Below, one piece after another: positions 6,400 through 10,038 of a stretch of 10,038 nt of DNA. The notes under the pieces were generated by a model. The model did no database searches, was not told the DNA's origin, and saw only the letters and a list, made by a program, of their open reading frames with translations. The translations under genes and the position numbers were made by a program. The stretch comes from an uncultured Roseateles sp. Lineage in GTDB: Bacteria > Pseudomonadota > Gammaproteobacteria > Burkholderiales > Burkholderiaceae. The stretch covers positions 1 to 10,038 of the forward strand of contig CAMLKW010000168.1 in NCBI GenBank assembly GCA_946480605.1, written 5' to 3'. Each line of letters starts with the position of its first letter. Within the stretch, counting starts at the first letter, position 1.

Positions 6400-8048
6400 C
6401 AACCGCCCATCCAGCCGGCCAGCTTCTCCGCAATCATCAAGGTCGGCGACGCCGTGTTGCCGCTCGTGATAGTGGGCATCACGCTGGCGTCCGCCACGCG
6501 CAGGCCGGTCACGCCGCGCACGCGCAGCCGTGAGTCCACCACCGCGCCCGCGTCGTCCTGGCGGCCCATCTTGCAGGTGCCCACGGGGTGGAAGATGGTG
6601 GTGCCGATGTCGCCGGCCAGCCGCGCCAGTTCATCGTCGGTCTGGAACTGTGGCCCCGGCCGGTATTCCTCGGGCCTGAAGCCCGCCAGCGCCGGCTGGG
6701 CCACGATGCGCCGCGTCAGCTTCAGGCTCTCCGCCGCCACGCGGCGGTCCTCGTCGGTGGACAGGTAGTTGGGCCGGATGGCCGGTGCCTGGGCCGCGTC
6801 GGGCGACGTGATGCTGACCGTGCCGCGGCTGGAGGGGTTGAGGTTGCAGACGCTGGCCGTGAACGCGTTGAACGCATGCAGCGGCTCGCCGAACGCGTCC
6901 AGCGACAGCGGCTGCACGTGGTACTCCAGGTCGGGCCAGGCCTTGTCGGGGCCGCTGCGCGTGAACGCGCCCAGCTGGCTGGGCGCCATGCTCATCGGGC
7001 CGCTGCGGCGCAGCGCGTACTCCAGGCCGATCAGGGCGCGGCCCAGCAGCGAGGCCGAGCGCGTGTTCAGCGTCTTTGCGCCCTGCACCTTGTAGACGGC
7101 GCGGATCTGCAGGTGGTCCTGCAGGTTGGCGCCCACGCCGGGCAGGTCCTGCTCCACGGTCAGGCCCAGCCCCTGCAGCAGCGCGGCGGGGCCCAGGCCG
7201 GACAGCTGCAGGATCTGCGGCGAGCCGATGGCGCCCGCGGCCAGGATGACCTCGCCGCCCGGCAGCAGCCAGGGCTGCTCGATGCCCAGCGGCGTCTGCA
7301 CTTCAACGCCGGCGCAGCGCAGGCCGGCGTCGTCGTGCATCAGCCGCACGCGCCGCACCTGCGCGCCGGTCCACAGCTCGAAGTTGGGCCGGCCCAGGCA
7401 GGTGGGGCGCAGGAAGGCCTTGGCGGTGTTCCAGCGCAGGCCCTTCTTCTGGTTGACCTCGAAGTAGCCCACGCCCTCGTTGTTGCCGGCGTTGAAGTCG
7501 CTGGTGGCGGGGATGCCGGCCTGCTGCGCCGCCGCGGCGAAGGCGTCGAGGATGGGCCAGTGCAGCCGCTGCTGCTCCACGCGCCATTCGCCCTTGTGGC
7601 CGTGCAACTCGGCAAAGCCCTCGGGCGCGGTCTCGGGCTTGTCCAGCCGCCAGTGGTGCTCGTGGCGGCGAAAGGCGCGCAGCACGCGCGGCCAGCGCCA
7701 GGTGTCGTCGCCGGTGAGGTCGGCCCAGTGCTCGTAGTCGCGGCTCTGGCCGCGCATGTAGATCATGCCGTTGATGCTGGAGCTGCCGCCCAGCACTTTG
7801 CCGCGCGGGTAGCGCAGGCTGCGGCCGTTCAGGCCCGGCTCGGGCTCGGTGTTGAAGCACCAGTCGGTGCGCGGGTTGCCGATGCAGTGCAGGTAGCCCA
7901 CCGGGATGTGGATCCAGTGGTAGTCGTCCTTGCCGCCGGCCTCGATGAGCAGCACGCGCTTGCCGCGGTCGGCGCTGAGCCGGTTGGCCAGCAGGCAGCC
8001 GGCCGTGCCGGCGCCCACGATGATGTAGTCGAAGCCTTGTTGAGACAT
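6399..8048 (-). CDS. GMC family FAD-dependent oxidoreductase (choline dehydrogenase-like)
   Basis: A 549-residue flavoenzyme oxidising an alcohol. The FAD Rossmann motif GAGTAG is at residues 12-17, followed by VLLIEAGG. GMC signature 1 is seen as PRGKVLGGSSSINGMIYMRG (81-100) and signature 2 as GAIGSPQILQLSGLG near 270-285. The catalytic pair is present: His487 in FHPVGTCKMG and Asn531 in TSGNTASPT, ahead of the C-terminal helix LMIAEKLAGW. Length fits the BetA/AlkJ-type bacterial branch, but no betaine genes are nearby, so substrate (choline, aliphatic or polyethylene-glycol-like alcohol) is open. No signal peptide is seen. The start at ATG 8048 puts the FAD motif at the usual distance; a TTG at 8066 overlapping the creD stop would add six residues. 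It follows creD by 14 bases and overlaps the next gene, so it is probably co-transcribed with both. Confidence 0.93.
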   Translation of the reverse strand: MSQQGFDYIIVGAGTAGCLLANRLSADRGKRVLLIEAGGKDDYHWIHIPVGYLHCIGNPRTDWCFNTEPEPGLNGRSLRYPRGKVLGGSSSINGMIYMRGQSRDYEHWADLTGDDTWRWPRVLRAFRRHEHHWRLDKPETAPEGFAELHGHKGEWRVEQQRLHWPILDAFAAAAQQAGIPATSDFNAGNNEGVGYFEVNQKKGLRWNTAKAFLRPTCLGRPNFELWTGAQVRRVRLMHDDAGLRCAGVEVQTPLGIEQPWLLPGGEVILAAGAIGSPQILQLSGLGPAALLQGLGLTVEQDLPGVGANLQDHLQIRAVYKVQGAKTLNTRSASLLGRALIGLEYALRRSGPMSMAPSQLGAFTRSGPDKAWPDLEYHVQPLSLDAFGEPLHAFNAFTASVCNLNPSSRGTVSITSPDAAQAPAIRPNYLSTDEDRRVAAESLKLTRRIVAQPALAGFRPEEYRPGPQFQTDDELARLAGDIGTTIFHPVGTCKMGRQDDAGAVVDSRLRVRGVTGLRVADASVMPTITSGNTASPTLMIAEKLAGWMGG

Positions 8049-8062
8049 GGCCCGAGGGTAAT

Positions 8063-9361
8063 TCAACCGGCTTGGTCCAGCCTTTCACCGCCCAGGGCGT
8101 ACCAGTCCAGCTTGCGCGTCAGCGTCATCACCAGGGCCAGCACACCGAACAGCAGCACCGCGCCGATGACCAGCGCCGTCTGCTCGCGGCTCAGCAGCAC
8201 GTAGAGCGCGCCGTACAGCAGCGCGATGCCGCCGCCGAAGGCCAGGCCCCGCAGCCAGCCGCCCAGCATCGCCGCCGCGTACTGCGTCAGCACCGCGGCC
8301 GCGGCGCCCGCCGCAATCAGATAGGACGTGACGAAGGGCAGGTGCTCCGACAGGCTCAGCAGCAGCAGGAAGAACAGGCTCAGCGCCAGGCCCACCAGCA
8401 GGTATTGCACCGGGTGCACGCGCCGGCCGGTCAGCAGCTCGGTCAGGCCCACGGTGACGAAGGTCAGCGCGATGAACATCAGGCCGTACTTGATGGCGCG
8501 GTCGCTCATGACGTAAGGGTTCACAGGGGCCATCAGCTCGACGGCCAGCGTGTCCAGCTCGGCCTTGCCGGCGGCGACATCGGCCGCCGCGCTGCTGGCC
8601 AGTTCGGAGACCTGCCAGCGTGCCGAGAAGCCGGCCTCGCCGACCTCGCGCTCGGCCGGCAGGAAGCGGCCGACGAAGCTCGGGTGCGGCCAGGGGGACT
8701 GCAGGCTGACCGCCGTGCTGGCGGCGGCCGGCACGACGGCCAGGCGCTGCGTGCCGACCAGCGCCACGGCCAGCGTCAGCTCCAGCGTCTCGCCCGTGCG
8801 CGGCATGGCGATGACGGCATGCAGGCCGGCCGCATGCGTGCCGTGGGTGGTGCCGGGTTTCACGGTCAGCGCGCGGCCGTCGCGCTGCAGCACCACATCT
8901 TGCAGGCCGCGCGCATCGCTGGCCGAGAACATCGCGACGACCTCGCCGCACTCCACCCGGCCGCCGGCGTTCTCCGCGGGCGGATGCAGCCGATCGAAGT
9001 CGTCCCAGCGCGCCGCGATGGACAGCTTGCCGGCGTAGCTGTTGATCTTGAACAGGCCGCGGTGGCGCGGGTCCGGGCTGATGCGCCCGCCGACCTGCAG
9101 CAGCGAGGGCGGCAGCACGACCGTGAAGCTGCGGCTTTGCACGCCGTCCTTGTACGGCGCCCAGGTCTCCTTGCAGCTGCGGGTCAGCAGCGGGCCCAGC
9201 AGCGTCTGCGGGCCGGCCTGCGACTGCTGCACGCTCTGCTCGGCCTCGTGCTGGCGTTGTTGACGTTCATCGACCAGGCCGGCAATGCGTGCCAGCACGG
9301 TGCACAGCAGCAGGGTCACCAGGGCCAGGATGGCCAGCTTGAGGATCAGGGGCTTGTTCAT
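8063..9361 (-). CDS. creD: Inner-membrane protein CreD
   Basis: A 432-residue membrane protein. One N-terminal membrane helix (about residues 4-26) is followed by the family hallmark GPQTLLGPLL (50-59), a large periplasmic beta-rich region to about 285, and a cluster of about five C-terminal helices (about 292-415) with the characteristic HPVQYLLVGLAL (316-327) and FLLLLSLSEHLPF. CreD is the best-known output gene of the CreBC two-component system; it affects envelope integrity, colicin E2 tolerance and beta-lactam related phenotypes, though its molecular activity is unresolved. The identification is reinforced by the CreC-like kinase gene just upstream and by a perfect CreB motif 43 bases before the start. 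ATG 9361 is chosen because it directly precedes the first helix; ATG 9373 and GTG 9379 in the same frame are alternatives. The length is close to the roughly 450 residues of the E. coli protein. Confidence 0.93.
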   Translation of the reverse strand: MNKPLILKLAILALVTLLLCTVLARIAGLVDERQQRQHEAEQSVQQSQAGPQTLLGPLLTRSCKETWAPYKDGVQSRSFTVVLPPSLLQVGGRISPDPRHRGLFKINSYAGKLSIAARWDDFDRLHPPAENAGGRVECGEVVAMFSASDARGLQDVVLQRDGRALTVKPGTTHGTHAAGLHAVIAMPRTGETLELTLAVALVGTQRLAVVPAAASTAVSLQSPWPHPSFVGRFLPAEREVGEAGFSARWQVSELASSAAADVAAGKAELDTLAVELMAPVNPYVMSDRAIKYGLMFIALTFVTVGLTELLTGRRVHPVQYLLVGLALSLFFLLLLSLSEHLPFVTSYLIAAGAAAAVLTQYAAAMLGGWLRGLAFGGGIALLYGALYVLLSREQTALVIGAVLLFGVLALVMTLTRKLDWYALGGERLDQAG

Positions 9362-9404
9362 GCCGCTCAGCATCGCCACGCGCTGTGAGGGCAGGAGGGG
9401 CTGC

Positions 9405-9420
9405 GTGAAGTCAGCGTGAA
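9405..9420 (-). promoter_or_regulatory. cre tag, CreB response-regulator binding site for creD
   Basis: The minus strand reads TTCACGCTGACTTCAC, a perfect match to the CreB motif TTCAC-N6-TTCAC defined in E. coli and shared by the Aeromonas BlrA system. It spans the creC stop codon and ends 43 bases before the creD start, the position expected for a CreB-activated creD promoter. With six of its ten fixed bases A or T, it stands out in this GC-rich region, where a chance match is rare. I see no clear -10 box downstream. Confidence 0.85.
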
Positions 9421-10038
9421 GGCAGGATGAGCGACACCCTCAGTCCCGGCTCGGCCGCCTCGAACGCCAGCCGCCCGCCGTGCAGCGCCATCACGCGCCG
9501 CGCGATGGCCAGGCCCAGGCCCGAGCCCTTCACCAGGCTGCCGGGCCGCGCCGTCGAGAAGAAGCGCCGGCCCAGCTGCGGGAAGGCACCGGTCGGCACG
9601 CCGGGGCCGTGGTCGCGCAGTGTGATGTGTGCGTGGGAGGCCGTGGCGCCGACGGCCAGCTCCAGCGTCGAACCGGGGGGTGCGAAGTCGATGGCATTGA
9701 CCAGCACATTGCCCAGGGCCAGCTCCAGCAGCGCCGGGTCGGCGTCGACGGCCACGTCGGCGCGCTCGGTCCAGACGATGTGCAGCCCCTGCTGCGCCAG
9801 CCGCGGCGCCTGGCGCGCCAGTTGCTGTTCCACCCAGTCGGCCAGCGGCAGGCGCTGGCGCTCGCCCAGGCCGACCTGGGCCTCCAGCTGCGACAGGGCC
9901 AGCACGCGCTCCACCAGTGTCTGCAGCCGGGCCGTCTGGTCCAGCACCTGGGCGGCGAAGCGCTGGCGGTCGGCCTCCGGCAGCTCGTCCTGCAGCAGCT
10001 CGCCGCTGGCGCGCAGCGCGGCCAGCGGGCTCTTCAGT
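9411..10038 (-). CDS. creC: Sensor histidine kinase CreC, 5'-truncated
   Basis: The frame runs off the window end; 208 C-terminal residues are visible. The first codons read LKSPLAALRASGELLQ, the sequence directly after the phospho-accepting His-Glu of the HisKA box, so that histidine lies just outside, with the sensor and membrane parts. The ATPase domain is complete: N box LALGNVLVNAIDFAPPG (Asn near visible residues 110 and 114), G1 box DHGPGVP (142-148), F box LGRRFFS (155-161) and G2 box GSGLGLAIARRV (171-182). LKSPLAA, the IDF(A/T)P element after the N box and the overall spacing resemble E. coli CreC closely, and creD directly follows. In that system CreC phosphorylates CreB in response to carbon/growth conditions or envelope stress. 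An internal GTG at 9947 is not the start. Confidence 0.9.
   Translation of the reverse strand, partial: LKSPLAALRASGELLQDELPEADRQRFAAQVLDQTARLQTLVERVLALSQLEAQVGLGERQRLPLADWVEQQLARQAPRLAQQGLHIVWTERADVAVDADPALLELALGNVLVNAIDFAPPGSTLELAVGATASHAHITLRDHGPGVPTGAFPQLGRRFFSTARPGSLVKGSGLGLAIARRVMALHGGRLAFEAAEPGLRVSLILPSR

Noticed and set aside
8049..8066. TTG start at 8066 for the GMC oxidoreductase
   Set aside because: It would overlap the creD stop and add six residues not needed by the FAD fold. It cannot be excluded, but ATG 8048 is simpler.
2847..9388. Long plus-strand open frames (2847-4709, 4808-5932, 5350-6768, 6588-8204, 8072-9388)
   Set aside because: They are mirror images of well-supported minus-strand genes in GC-rich DNA, have low-complexity Gln/Arg/Val/Ala-rich translations and match no family I recognise.
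9948..10038. Start of the kinase at the internal GTG 9947
   Set aside because: The frame stays open to the window edge and encodes the HisKA segment LKSPLAA, so the gene is cut by the window rather than starting there.

Overview
The window is strongly GC-rich, with G or C at most third codon positions and long mirror reading frames on the non-coding strand. Codon use, protein families and gene styles suggest a betaproteobacterium of the Burkholderiales, perhaps near Rubrivivax, Roseateles or Leptothrix. That placement is an inference from style; there is no rRNA or marker gene to prove it. Both ends cut through genes. I see no tRNA, rRNA, insertion sequence, integrase or CRISPR array, and no gene-free stretch longer than about 85 bases.

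Layout. Positions 1-2406 (+) hold the 3' part of a two-domain M16 (pitrilysin/processing-peptidase type) zinc protease gene. Everything from 10038 down to 2413 is a single run of minus-strand genes that meets the protease gene tail to tail, with only six bases between stop codons. In transcription order: a sensor histidine kinase that closely resembles CreC (start outside the window); the inner-membrane protein CreD; a GMC-family FAD oxidoreductase; a small GAD-like/DUF1851 protein of the type VI secretion immunity (Tdi1-like) kind; a periplasmic substrate-binding protein with a signal peptide; a B12-binding radical SAM enzyme; and a small antibiotic-biosynthesis-monooxygenase (ABM) domain protein.

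How the genes may work together. creC and creD form the conserved end of a creBCD envelope-stress/metabolic two-component locus; creB would lie beyond 10038. A perfect copy of the CreB binding motif (TTCAC-N6-TTCAC, the 'cre tag') sits on the minus strand across the creC stop codon, 43 bases before the creD start, so autoregulation of creD by CreB is well supported. The oxidoreductase gene follows creD after 14 bases, and its stop overlaps the start of the Tdi1-like gene (TGATG), so these three could be one transcript and part of the Cre response. A hairpin after the Tdi1-like gene and another after the substrate-binding gene may partly separate the later genes. The radical SAM and ABM genes are joined by a second TGATG overlap and look like a two-gene unit of unknown function.

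Most notable points: the perfect cre tag placed exactly where biology predicts it; an orphan T6SS-immunity-like gene translationally coupled to an oxidoreductase and lacking any visible toxin; the radical SAM/ABM pair; and a near-perfect 15-bp loopless inverted repeat at the convergent gene junction.
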